A DNA stretch of 64,000 bases from Burkholderia anthina (lineage in GTDB: Bacteria; Pseudomonadota; Gammaproteobacteria; Burkholderiales; Burkholderiaceae). The notes beneath the pieces were generated by a model, which had not been told where the DNA came from, searched no databases, and saw only the letters and a program-made list of their open reading frames with translations. Shown here one piece after another: positions 37,501 through 45,482 of the stretch. The stretch is taken from positions 1,364,001 through 1,428,000 of the forward strand of contig NZ_LNJP01000003.1 in NCBI RefSeq assembly GCF_001547525.1, read 5' to 3'. Every line of letters begins with the position of its first letter. Positions within the stretch are counted from its first letter, which is position 1. Both the position numbers and the translations under genes were made by a program.

Positions 37501-38526
37501 ATGAGCCAGGCAATGCAACCCCAACGTACCTCCCCATCCCCGGATGCCGCCGCCGCGGCCACGCCCGCGCGTCCGCGCGGCGGCGTGTGGCAGCTGATCA
37601 ACCGTTCCGGCATCGTGATGGTGTTTCTCGTGCTGTTCGCGGTGCTGTCGCTGACCGTGCCGGACTTTCTCACGCCGCGCAACATCCAGGGCCTGCTGCT
37701 GTCGGTCACGCTGATCGGCTCGATCGCGGTGACGATGATGTTCGTGCTCGCGTTAGGCGAGGTCGATCTGTCGGTCGCGTCGATCGTCGCGTTTTCCGGC
37801 GTCGTCGCGTCGACGCTGATCACCGCGACGCACAGCGTCGTGCTCGGCATCGCGGCCGGCGTGCTCGCCGGCGGCGCGGTCGGGCTCGTGAACGGCGTGC
37901 TGATCGCGCGCTGGCGGATCAACTCGCTGATCGTCACGCTCGCGATGATGGAAGTCGTGCGCGGCCTCGCATTCATCACGTCGAACGGCGACGCGGTGAT
38001 GATCTCCGAGGAGCGCTTCTTCGATCTCGGCGGTGGGTCGTTCCTCGGCATCTCGTTTCCGATCTGGAGCAACATCGTCGGCTTCGTCGTGTTCGGCTTC
38101 CTGCTGCGCAAGACGGTGTTCGGCAAGAACGTGCTGGCCGTCGGCGGCAACGGCGAGGCCGCGCTGCTCGCGGGGCTGCCGGTGATGCGCATCAAGATCA
38201 CGGTGTTCGTGCTGCAGGGGCTCGTGACCGGCTTCGCGGGCGTGATGCTTGCGTCGCGGATGAGCCTCGGCGATCCGAAGACGTCGGTCGGCCTCGAGCT
38301 CGGCGTGATCTCCGCGTGCGTGCTCGGCGGCGTGTCGCTGACGGGCGGCGTCGCGACGATCTCCGGCGTGCTGGTCGGCGTGCTGATCATGGGCTCGGTG
38401 CAGGACGCGATGAGCCTGTTGAACGTGCCGACCTTTTACCAATATCTGATACGCGGCGGAATTCTGTTGCTCGCGGTGCTGTTCGACCAGTATCGTCGCA
38501 ACCAGCGGCGCGCGATGAAGATCTGA
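37501..38526 (+). CDS. araH: L-arabinose ABC transporter permease
   Basis: 341-residue CUT2 permease with about ten hydrophobic helices. Family blocks are LALGEVDLSVASIVAFSGV near residue 85 and GGVSLTGGVATISGVLVGVLIMG near residue 285. A basic end (DQYRRNQRRAMKI) follows the last helix. It lies 30 bases after araG and its TGA overlaps a possible upstream start of the lactonase gene. Confidence 0.94.
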   Translation: MSQAMQPQRTSPSPDAAAAATPARPRGGVWQLINRSGIVMVFLVLFAVLSLTVPDFLTPRNIQGLLLSVTLIGSIAVTMMFVLALGEVDLSVASIVAFSGVVASTLITATHSVVLGIAAGVLAGGAVGLVNGVLIARWRINSLIVTLAMMEVVRGLAFITSNGDAVMISEERFFDLGGGSFLGISFPIWSNIVGFVVFGFLLRKTVFGKNVLAVGGNGEAALLAGLPVMRIKITVFVLQGLVTGFAGVMLASRMSLGDPKTSVGLELGVISACVLGGVSLTGGVATISGVLVGVLIMGSVQDAMSLLNVPTFYQYLIRGGILLLAVLFDQYRRNQRRAMKI

Positions 38527-38576
38527 TGTCGACCACGCGCGGCCGCCTGCAAATACGACGAATATCGGGAGACGGC

Positions 38577-39479
38577 ATGCAACAGACTCATCCGGCCGCG
38601 TCGGCGACGCTGCTGGCCGACAGCCGCAACACGCTCGGCGAAGGCGCGACGTGGTGCGACAGGACGCACGCGCTGTACTGGGTGGACATCGAAGGCGCGC
38701 AGCTGTGGCGCTGCCGCGCGGACGGTTCGGACCTCGTGCAATGGGCGATGCCCGAACGGCTCGCGTGCTTCGCGCTGACCGACGATCCGGATGTGCTGCT
38801 CGTCGGGCTCGCGACGCATCTTGCGTTCTTCGATCTGCGCAGCGGCACGTTCACGCGGATCGTCGACGTCGAGCCCGAGCTGCCGACGCGGCTGAACGAC
38901 GGGCGCTGCGATCCGTTCGGCGCGTTCGTGTTCGGGATGAAGGATGAGGGGGGCGATCCGCCGCGCGCGGTCGGCGGGTTTTATCGGCTCAATGCCGATC
39001 TCACGCTGGAGCGGCTTGCGCTGCCGCCGGCCGCGATCGCGAACAGCATCGGGTTCTCGCCGGACGGCACGAAGATGTATTTCTGCGATTCGCTGGTGCG
39101 CGAGATTTTCGTGTGCGATTACCGGGCGGGCGGCGATGTCGCGAACGTGAGACCGTTCGCGCGGCTGACCGATGCCGATGGCGATCCGGACGGGTCGATC
39201 GTCGATCGCGACGGCGGGCTTTGGAATGCGCAGTGGGGCGGGCGAAGGGTGGTGCGTTATGGGGCCGACGGTGTCGAGACGGACCGCGTGGCGGTGCCGA
39301 CCGCGCAGCCGAGCTGCGTGGCGATCGATGGCGAAGGCAGGCTGTATGTGACGAGTGCGCGTGTTGACCTGAGCGATGACGCGCTGGCCGGCGATGCGCA
39401 CGCGGGTGGTGTGTTCGTCGCGCAGACGCGCTATGCGGGGTTGCCGACGGCGCGGTTTGCGGGCACGCGTACCGGATGA
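38577..39479 (+). CDS. araB: L-arabinolactonase (SMP-30/gluconolactonase family)
   Basis: 300-residue six-bladed beta-propeller that hydrolyses L-arabino-lactone to L-arabonate, linking AraA to the dehydratase. Metal-site blocks are LGEGATWCDRTHALYWVDIE near residues 19-38, LNDGRCDPFG near 105, NSIGFSPDGTKMYFCDS near 150 and DGDPDGSIVDRDGGLWNAQWGG near 200. The start with GGGAGA upstream is preferred; an ATG at 38526 overlapping the araH stop would add 17 residues. Last gene of the module, followed by a terminator. The symbol follows Azospirillum usage. Confidence 0.88.
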   Translation: MQQTHPAASATLLADSRNTLGEGATWCDRTHALYWVDIEGAQLWRCRADGSDLVQWAMPERLACFALTDDPDVLLVGLATHLAFFDLRSGTFTRIVDVEPELPTRLNDGRCDPFGAFVFGMKDEGGDPPRAVGGFYRLNADLTLERLALPPAAIANSIGFSPDGTKMYFCDSLVREIFVCDYRAGGDVANVRPFARLTDADGDPDGSIVDRDGGLWNAQWGGRRVVRYGADGVETDRVAVPTAQPSCVAIDGEGRLYVTSARVDLSDDALAGDAHAGGVFVAQTRYAGLPTARFAGTRTG

Positions 39480-39496
39480 AGTGACGCAGAAAAACG

Positions 39497-39531
39497 AAAG
39501 CCCCTGGCTTGTGAAGGTTCGGGGGCTTTTC
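39497..39531 (+). terminator. Rho-independent terminator of the L-arabinose operon
   Basis: Stem AAAGCCCC / GGGGCTTTT with a loop of about 17 bases, ending in a T-tract, 18 bases after the lactonase stop. The A-run on the left arm allows some function in the reverse direction too. Confidence 0.85.
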
Positions 39532-39552
39532 TTTCACGCACAATCACCACAA

Positions 39553-39915
39553 TTAAAATAAAGGTAATCGGGCGCGAATCCAATCCCATTTGGTGGGCGG
39601 AATCGCAAGCAACTGCATCACATCACTGCTTGAGCTATCGTAATATACGATCCCGCCCACCCCATCTACCAATTCTCGCTCGGTTGCCGAATTTACGTAG
39701 TATGAAAAATAGCGTTGAGCGCGCAATTCTCCACTCCCATCGAAAAGCTGAAATCTCACTTCATATCCATTCCGAATATTCGCGCCGCACAATTTTGCAT
39801 AATATTCCACGCCTCCAAATTCCTTCTTGCCTCCATGTAGTTCTTTTTCAAAAAAATCGCATCGGCCATAATTTGGCCTGGTCATGTGAATGGAAAGGCC
39901 AATCAGAAAAAACAC
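39553..39915 (-). CDS. Hypothetical protein in an A+T-rich patch
   Basis: 120 residues read from GTG. No family is recognised. The start region is hydrophobic (FFLIGLSI), and upstream codons in the same frame extend this to a full helix (IIALAILVFFLIG) before a stop, with no ATG/GTG/TTG available; either translation starts at an unusual codon or the helix is cut. The rest is soluble with two cysteines (about residues 19 and 43), the first perhaps a metal or disulfide site. Base composition is clearly lower in GC than all neighbours, suggesting acquisition by transfer or an eroded gene. Confidence 0.45.
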   Translation of the reverse strand: MFFLIGLSIHMTRPNYGRCDFFEKELHGGKKEFGGVEYYAKLCGANIRNGYEVRFQLFDGSGELRAQRYFSYYVNSATERELVDGVGGIVYYDSSSSDVMQLLAIPPTKWDWIRARLPLF

Positions 39916-40235
39916 GAGAATGGCTAGCGCAATGATTCGAGGGGTGCAAATCTGAATATCTCATCCTATATTAGCCATTGTTGAATCCAGTATCACGGGC
40001 ACTTCGCCCAGTGAAGATTGAAATGATGCTCTTCTTATACCTTATCGCGAAATGACGAACCATTTTAAATATGGTAATCGATTCTTTTTGGTAATTTAAT
40101 TGGTGTGTTGATCGATAATTTCGTACTAGTACGAGGAAACGGATAACATGGAGGCACGCTGAGAGTGATGTCGCGACTATGCGTTCGCCCCCGACCTGCT
40201 GGTAAGATGGCCCGCAATTCCATCCAGCACGCGCC
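39916..40235. other. A+T-rich intergenic stretch upstream of the marR-like gene
   Basis: 320 bases with no credible gene, in A+T-rich DNA up to about 40140 and abruptly GC-rich afterwards. It holds a perfect 14-bp palindrome (separate entry) and presumably the promoter of the regulator gene. Confidence 0.5.
40121..40134. promoter_or_regulatory. Perfect palindrome TCGTACTAGTACGA upstream of marR
   Basis: 14-bp perfect dyad 102 bases before the MarR-family start, at the end of the A+T-rich patch. Its sequence differs from the ATCAGG-type sites further on, so a different regulator would be involved. Confidence 0.4.
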
Positions 40236-40775
40236 ATGAGTCCCACCTCGACCAAGCCCGCGAATCCGAAAAACGCCGCGACGAGCGCCGCGGCAGGCGC
40301 CGTAAAGAACGCCGCGAAAAGCGCCGCCCGCGCCCCGGGCGACAAGCCGAAGCCGCGTGTGCAGCAGCGCCTGACCTACGTGATCGGCGGCCTCGACCGG
40401 CTGCTGCGCCGTCACATGACCGACGCGCTCGCACCGCTCGGCATCACGCTCGCGCAATACACGGCGCTGTCGGTGCTCGAGGCGCGCGGCGCATCGTCGA
40501 ACGCGCAACTGGCCGAACGCTCGTGGATCACGCCGCAATCGGCGAACGAGGTGATGAGCGTGATGGCCGCGCGCGGTTTCGTCACGCGCGAAGCCGACCC
40601 GTCGCACGGCCGCATCATCCTGCTGAAGCTGACCGACGCAGGCGCGGCGATGCTGCGTGAATGCGAAGCCGTGCTGCGCCCGCTCGAAATGCGCATGCTC
40701 GGCGACATTTCGGCCGACGACGCCGCGCACGTGCAGCGCGCGCTCGAACTGTTCTCGCGCAACCTGCGCGGCTGA
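40236..40775 (+). CDS. MarR-family regulator of the ferulate genes
   Basis: 179-residue repressor. A disordered, Lys/Ala-rich N-terminal arm of about 40 residues precedes the winged helix, in which NAQLAERSWITPQSANEVMSVMAARGFVTR spans the recognition helix in two parts and DPSHGRIILLKLT is the wing (typical MarR pattern). MarR proteins such as FerR/CouR/HcaR-type regulators repress hydroxycinnamate genes and are released by hydroxycinnamoyl-CoA thioesters; the codirectional ech-vdh-fcs genes and the ATCAGG-N3-CCTGAT operators downstream fit that role (inference). Confidence 0.9.
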   Translation: MSPTSTKPANPKNAATSAAAGAVKNAAKSAARAPGDKPKPRVQQRLTYVIGGLDRLLRRHMTDALAPLGITLAQYTALSVLEARGASSNAQLAERSWITPQSANEVMSVMAARGFVTREADPSHGRIILLKLTDAGAAMLRECEAVLRPLEMRMLGDISADDAAHVQRALELFSRNLRG

Positions 40776-40921
40776 TCGGCTCCGACCCTTCACGACGCGC
40801 GGCCCGGGCGGCGCGCGTCCGCTTCGCTTCCCCGCCTCCCGGCGGCTGACCGTTCCCCGATTCCCCCGATTTCTCCGTTTTCCCGCTTTCCGCTCCGGGT
40901 TTACACCGGCGCTCGTGCCGC

Positions 40922-40950
40922 TTGCAATATCAGGTAGCCTGATATTAAAT
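40922..40950 (+). promoter_or_regulatory. Candidate ech promoter (TTGCAA-17-TTAAAT) with operator in the spacer
   Basis: Hexamers at 40922-40927 and 40945-40950 each match the sigma-70 consensus in four of six positions and are exactly 17 bases apart. The spacer is almost completely filled by the inverted repeat at 40926-40946, so a bound repressor would block polymerase. Confidence 0.5.
40926..40946. promoter_or_regulatory. MarR-type operator 1 of the ferulate genes
   Basis: Inverted repeat AATATCAGG-TAG-CCTGATATT, nine perfect base pairs per arm, 67 bases before the ech start. The inner core ATCAGG-N3-CCTGAT recurs at 45359-45373 before the second group of ferulate genes. Confidence 0.75.
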
Positions 40951-41013
40951 GAAGTCGTCCGCAGCAGGAATGCTGCGCACCGAATCGCACAGGAACGAAC
41001 GACAGGAACAGAC

Positions 41014-41844
41014 ATGAGCAAGTACGACAACCGCTGGCAGACCGTTGAAGTGAAAGTGGAGGCCGGCATCGCGTGGGTGACGCTGAATCGCCCGGAGAAG
41101 CGCAACGCCATGAGCCCGACGTTGAACCGGGAGATGCTGGAAGTGCTCGACGCGGTCGAATTCGACGACGAAGCGAAGGTGCTGGTGCTGACCGGCGCGG
41201 GCGCCGCGTGGACGGCCGGCATGGATCTGAAGGAATACTTCCGCGAGATCGACGGCGGCTCCGACGCGCTGCAGGAAAAAGTGCGCCGCGACGCGTCGGA
41301 ATGGCAGTGGCGCCGCCTGCGGATGTACAACAAGCCGACGATCGCGATGGTGAACGGCTGGTGTTTCGGCGGCGGATTCTCGCCGCTCGTCGCGTGCGAT
41401 CTCGCGATCGCGGCCGACGAAGCGGTGTTCGGGCTGTCGGAGATCAACTGGGGCATCCCGCCGGGCAACCTCGTCAGCAAGGCGATGGCGGACACCGTCG
41501 GGCATCGCCGCGCGCTGCACTACATCATGACCGGCGACACGTTCACGGGCGCGGAAGCGGCCGAGATGGGCCTCGTGAACAGCAGCGTGCCGCTCGCCGG
41601 GCTGCGCGACGCGACGATCGCGCTCGCCGCGCGGCTGATGGACAAGAACCCGGTCGTGCTGCGCGCGGCGAAACACGGCTTCAAGCGTTCGCGCGAGCTC
41701 ACGTGGGAGCAGTGCGAGGATTACCTGTATGCGAAGCTCGACCAGGCGCAGTTGCGCGACCCGGAGCGCGGCCGCGAACAGGGGCTGAAGCAGTTCCTCG
41801 ACGACAAGACGATCAAGCCGGGCCTGCAGGCATACAAGCGCTGA
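41014..41844 (+). CDS. ech: Feruloyl-CoA hydratase/lyase (HCHL)
   Basis: 276-residue crotonase-fold enzyme that hydrates feruloyl-CoA and cleaves the product to vanillin and acetyl-CoA. Three residues known to matter in the Pseudomonas fluorescens enzyme fall at identical positions: Ser123 (GFS), Glu143 (LSEINWG) and Tyr239 (DYLY). The oxyanion-hole block GAGAAWTAGMDLKEYF and the CFGGGFSPLVACD loop also match. First structural gene of the operon, behind a repressible promoter; vdh follows after 70 bases. Confidence 0.96.
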   Translation: MSKYDNRWQTVEVKVEAGIAWVTLNRPEKRNAMSPTLNREMLEVLDAVEFDDEAKVLVLTGAGAAWTAGMDLKEYFREIDGGSDALQEKVRRDASEWQWRRLRMYNKPTIAMVNGWCFGGGFSPLVACDLAIAADEAVFGLSEINWGIPPGNLVSKAMADTVGHRRALHYIMTGDTFTGAEAAEMGLVNSSVPLAGLRDATIALAARLMDKNPVVLRAAKHGFKRSRELTWEQCEDYLYAKLDQAQLRDPERGREQGLKQFLDDKTIKPGLQAYKR

Positions 41845-41914
41845 TACGGCGCGAACGCAGCCGCCGATATAACCGCGGACGTAACCGCAAGAGACAGGCA
41901 GGGCAGGAGACGAC

Positions 41915-43363
41915 ATGACCGACAGACGGATGCTGATCGGCGGCGAGTGGTGCAACGCTCGCGACGGCCGCACCTTCGACCGCTTCAACCCCGCGACGGG
42001 CGCGCTCGCATCGCGCGCACCGGCGGCCGGCCTGGCCGATGCCGACGCGGCGATCGACGCCGCGCACCGCGCGTTCCCCGCATGGGCGGCGCTCGCGCCG
42101 ACCGAGCGCCGCCGGCTGCTGCTGAAGGCGGCCGATCTAATGGACGCGCGCATCGACGCGTTCGTCGCGGCGGGCGTGGCCGAAACCGGCGCGACGCCCG
42201 GCTGGATCGGCTTCAACGTGACACTCGCGGCGAACATGCTGCGCGAGGCCGCGTCGATGACGACGCAGATCGCCGGCGACGTGATCCCGTCCGACGTACC
42301 GGGCAATCTCGCGCTCGCGATGCGCGTGCCGTGCGGCGTGGTGCTCGGCATCGCGCCGTGGAACGCGCCGGTGATCCTCGGCACGCGAGCGCTCGCGATG
42401 CCGCTCGCGTGCGGCAACACGGTCGTGCTGAAGGCGTCCGAGGCGTGCCCGGGCGTGCACGCGCTGATCGGCGCGGTGCTGGACGAAGCGGGGCTCGGCG
42501 CGGGCGTGGTGAACGTGATCACGCACGCGGCGGCCGACGCGCCCGAGCTCGTCGAGCGGATGATCGCGCATCCGCATGTGAAGCGGATCAACTTCACCGG
42601 ATCGACGCACGTCGGCCGGATCATCGCGCGCCACGCGGCCGCGCACCTGAAACCGGTGCTGCTCGAACTCGGCGGCAAGGCGCCGGTGCTGGTGCTCGAC
42701 GATGCCGATCTCGATGCGGCGGTCGACGCGATCGCATTCGGCGCATTCTTCAACCAGGGGCAGATCTGCATGTCGACGGAGCGCGTGATCGCCGCGCGGC
42801 CGATCGCCGATGCACTCGTCGAGCGGCTCGCCGCGAAGGCGCGCACGCTGGTTGCCGGCGATCCGCTGGCCGGCCATCCGCTCGGCACGATGGTCGATGC
42901 GTCGGCCGCCGCGCGCGCGGCGTCGCTGGTCGAGGATGCGCGCGCACTGGGCGCGCAATTGCCGCTCGGCTGCCGCGTGGAAGGCGCGACGATGCAGCCC
43001 GCGATCGTCGACGGCGTCACGCGCGACATGCGCCTGTATCGCGAGGAATCGTTCGCGCCGGTGGTGGCGATCCTGCGCGCGGACAGCGACGACGAAGCGG
43101 TCGAGCTCGCGAACGACAGCGAGTTCGGCTTGTCGGCGAGCGTGTTCAGCCGCGATATCGCCCGCGCGATGGCGGTCGCGCGCCGGATCGAATCGGGAAT
43201 CTGCCACGTCAACGGGCCGACCGTGCACGACGAGGCGCAGATGCCGTTCGGCGGCACGAAGGCGAGCGGCTACGGCCGCTTCGGCAGCCGCGCGTCGATC
43301 GCCGAATTCACCGAGCTGCGCTGGATCACCGTGCAGACCACGCCGCGCCACTATCCGATATGA
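41915..43363 (+). CDS. vdh: Vanillin dehydrogenase (aldehyde dehydrogenase family)
   Basis: 482-residue NAD(P)-dependent enzyme oxidising vanillin to vanillate. Active-site residues are Asn150 (APWNAPV), Glu251 (LELGGKAP) and the nucleophile Cys285 (GQICMSTERV). The nucleotide-binding FTGSTHVGR block is at about 227-235. Substrate is inferred from the operon: the enzyme follows the vanillin-forming lyase and precedes the CoA ligase. Its stop overlaps the start of fcs (ATGA), which suggests translational coupling. Confidence 0.92.
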   Translation: MTDRRMLIGGEWCNARDGRTFDRFNPATGALASRAPAAGLADADAAIDAAHRAFPAWAALAPTERRRLLLKAADLMDARIDAFVAAGVAETGATPGWIGFNVTLAANMLREAASMTTQIAGDVIPSDVPGNLALAMRVPCGVVLGIAPWNAPVILGTRALAMPLACGNTVVLKASEACPGVHALIGAVLDEAGLGAGVVNVITHAAADAPELVERMIAHPHVKRINFTGSTHVGRIIARHAAAHLKPVLLELGGKAPVLVLDDADLDAAVDAIAFGAFFNQGQICMSTERVIAARPIADALVERLAAKARTLVAGDPLAGHPLGTMVDASAAARAASLVEDARALGAQLPLGCRVEGATMQPAIVDGVTRDMRLYREESFAPVVAILRADSDDEAVELANDSEFGLSASVFSRDIARAMAVARRIESGICHVNGPTVHDEAQMPFGGTKASGYGRFGSRASIAEFTELRWITVQTTPRHYPI

Positions 43364-45267
43364 GCGAGCCGACGATGAATGCAGAGAAGGCGCCGCTTCA
43401 GGCCGGCCAACACGCTGGCGGCGTACGCTATCGCGCGGCCGCCGTCGCGGTCGGCGCGGCCGAGATTCGCCGCGCCGACGACGGCACCTGGTACCTGCGC
43501 TCGCGCGAGCCGCTCGGCGATTACCCGACGCGCATCACCGACTGCCTCGTGCTCGGCGCGCAGGCGCACCCCGACCGCGTGCTGGCCGCGCGGCGCGGCG
43601 CCGACGGGCACTGGATCGAGATCACGTACGCGCAGATGCTCGAACGCGCGCGCGCGCTCGGCCAGGGCCTCGTCGATCTCGGGCTGTCGGCCGAGCGTCC
43701 GCTCGCGGTGCTGTCCGGCAACGATCTCGAGCATCTGCAACTGATGTTCGCGGCGATGCTGGCCGGCGTGCCGTACTCGCCGATCTCGCCCGCGTATTCG
43801 CTGGTGTCGACCGATTACGGCAAGCTGCGTCACACGCTCGGCGTGCTGAAGCCGGGCGCCGTGTTCGTCGCCGAACGCGCGCCGTTCGCGCGTGCGCTCG
43901 ACGCGACGTTGCCGGCCGATGCGGTGCTGATCGTCGCGCGCGATGCCGATGCCGATGCGGACGGAAAGGCCCGCGCGGTGCCGCTGTCGCGCCTGCTCGC
44001 CACCGTCCCGCGCACGATCGACGCGATCCACGAGGCGGTCGGCCCGGACCATCTCGCGAAGATCCTGTTCACGTCCGGCTCGACGAAGCTGCCGAAGGCC
44101 GTGCCGACCACGCACCGGATGCTGTGCAGCAACCAGCAGATGCTGCGCCAGACGATGCCCGAGCTCACGCGCGAGCCGCCGGTGCTGGTCGACTGGCTGC
44201 CGTGGAATCACACGTTCGGCGGCAGTCACAACCTCGGCATCGCGCTGTACAACGGCGGCTCGCTCTACATCGACGATGGCCGCCCGATGCCCGGCCGCTT
44301 CGACGAAACCGTGCGCAACCTGCGCGAGATCGCGCCGACGATCTACTTCAACGTGCCGAAGGGCTGGGAGGAGCTGACCACCGCGCTCGAACGCGACGCC
44401 GAACTGCGCGACACGTTCTTCTCGCGCGTGAAGCTGTATTTCTTCGGCGGCGCGGGGCTGTCGCAGGCCGCGTGGGACCGGCTCGACCGCGTGACCGAAA
44501 CGCATTGCGGCGAGCGCATCCGGATCATGGCCGGCCTCGGGATGACGGAGGCGTCGCCGTCGTGCCTGTTCACGACCGGGCCGCTGATGCGCGCGGGCTA
44601 TATCGGGCTGCCCGCGCCCGGCTGCGACGCGAAGCTCGTGCCGTGCGGCGGCAAGCACGAACTGCGCTTCAAGGGGCCGAACGTGATGCCCGGCTACTGG
44701 CATGCCGATGTCGATCCGCGCGACGTGTTCGACGAAGAAGGCTACTACCGCAGCGGCGACGCGGGCGTGTTTGTCGATCCGGAGCGGCCGGAGCTCGGGC
44801 TGATGTTCGACGGGCGGCTGACCGAGGATTTCAAGCTGAGCAGCGGCACGTTCGTCAGCGTCGGGCCGCTGCGCGCGAACGCGGTGTCGAGCGGCGCGCC
44901 GTACGTGCAGGACGTGGTCGTGACGGGAATCAATCGCGACGACATCGGCTTGCTGGTGTTTCCGCGCGTCGATGCATGCCGTGCGCTGGCGGGGCTCGCC
45001 GCCGATGCGTCCGTGACCGACGTGCTGCGCGCGCCGGCCGTGCGTGCGGCGTTCGCGGCGTGGCTGGCCGCGCTGAACCGGAACGCGAGCGGCGGTTCGA
45101 CGTTCGTCGCGAGGATTCGGTTGATCGACACGCCGCCGTCGCTCGATCTCGGCGAAGTGACCGACAAGGGATCGCTGAACCAGGCGGCCGTGCAGAAGCA
45201 TCGCGCGGCGACGATCGACGCGCTGTACGACCCGGCGCGGCGCGATCCCGACGTGATTTACGCGTAA
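43360..45267 (+). CDS. fcs: Feruloyl-CoA synthetase
   Basis: 635-residue adenylate-forming ligase activating ferulate with ATP and CoA. The P-loop LFTSGSTKLPKAVP lies near residue 230, the aromatic-acid pocket block DWLPWNHTFGGSHN near 275 and GMTEASPSCLFTTGP near 390; this set is typical of the Fcs group. The C-terminal EVTDKGSLNQ replaces the usual KTxxGKxxR hinge end, as in other Fcs proteins. The start overlaps the vdh stop; a second ATG five codons later is equally possible. Together with ech and vdh it forms the complete CoA-dependent, non-beta-oxidative ferulate route. Confidence 0.94.
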   Translation: MSEPTMNAEKAPLQAGQHAGGVRYRAAAVAVGAAEIRRADDGTWYLRSREPLGDYPTRITDCLVLGAQAHPDRVLAARRGADGHWIEITYAQMLERARALGQGLVDLGLSAERPLAVLSGNDLEHLQLMFAAMLAGVPYSPISPAYSLVSTDYGKLRHTLGVLKPGAVFVAERAPFARALDATLPADAVLIVARDADADADGKARAVPLSRLLATVPRTIDAIHEAVGPDHLAKILFTSGSTKLPKAVPTTHRMLCSNQQMLRQTMPELTREPPVLVDWLPWNHTFGGSHNLGIALYNGGSLYIDDGRPMPGRFDETVRNLREIAPTIYFNVPKGWEELTTALERDAELRDTFFSRVKLYFFGGAGLSQAAWDRLDRVTETHCGERIRIMAGLGMTEASPSCLFTTGPLMRAGYIGLPAPGCDAKLVPCGGKHELRFKGPNVMPGYWHADVDPRDVFDEEGYYRSGDAGVFVDPERPELGLMFDGRLTEDFKLSSGTFVSVGPLRANAVSSGAPYVQDVVVTGINRDDIGLLVFPRVDACRALAGLAADASVTDVLRAPAVRAAFAAWLAALNRNASGGSTFVARIRLIDTPPSLDLGEVTDKGSLNQAAVQKHRAATIDALYDPARRDPDVIYA

Positions 45268-45358
45268 GCAGCACGCGCGAGCAGTTACAGCGGTAAGCAG
45301 CACGCAGGCACAACGACCGGCCGGCCACGACACCGGCAGGCACTTTCGCGGCCAGTGA

Positions 45359-45373
45359 ATCAGGCTGCCTGAT
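45359..45373. promoter_or_regulatory. MarR-type operator 2, before the MFS transporter gene
   Basis: ATCAGG-CTG-CCTGAT, a perfect 6-bp dyad with 3-base spacer and the same half-sites as operator 1. It lies in the 215-base gap between fcs and the transporter gene, 110 bases before the latter, so the second gene group probably has its own promoter under the same repressor. Confidence 0.7.
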
Positions 45374-45482
45374 AAAGGCGTCCGTTCATACGACACCTCG
45401 CGCGCCGAACCGCCACTGGCCGGCGGCGGCGCGCGGCGGCCGTTGCAGGGCCGACCGACTACAAAGACATGGGAATGGAGAC

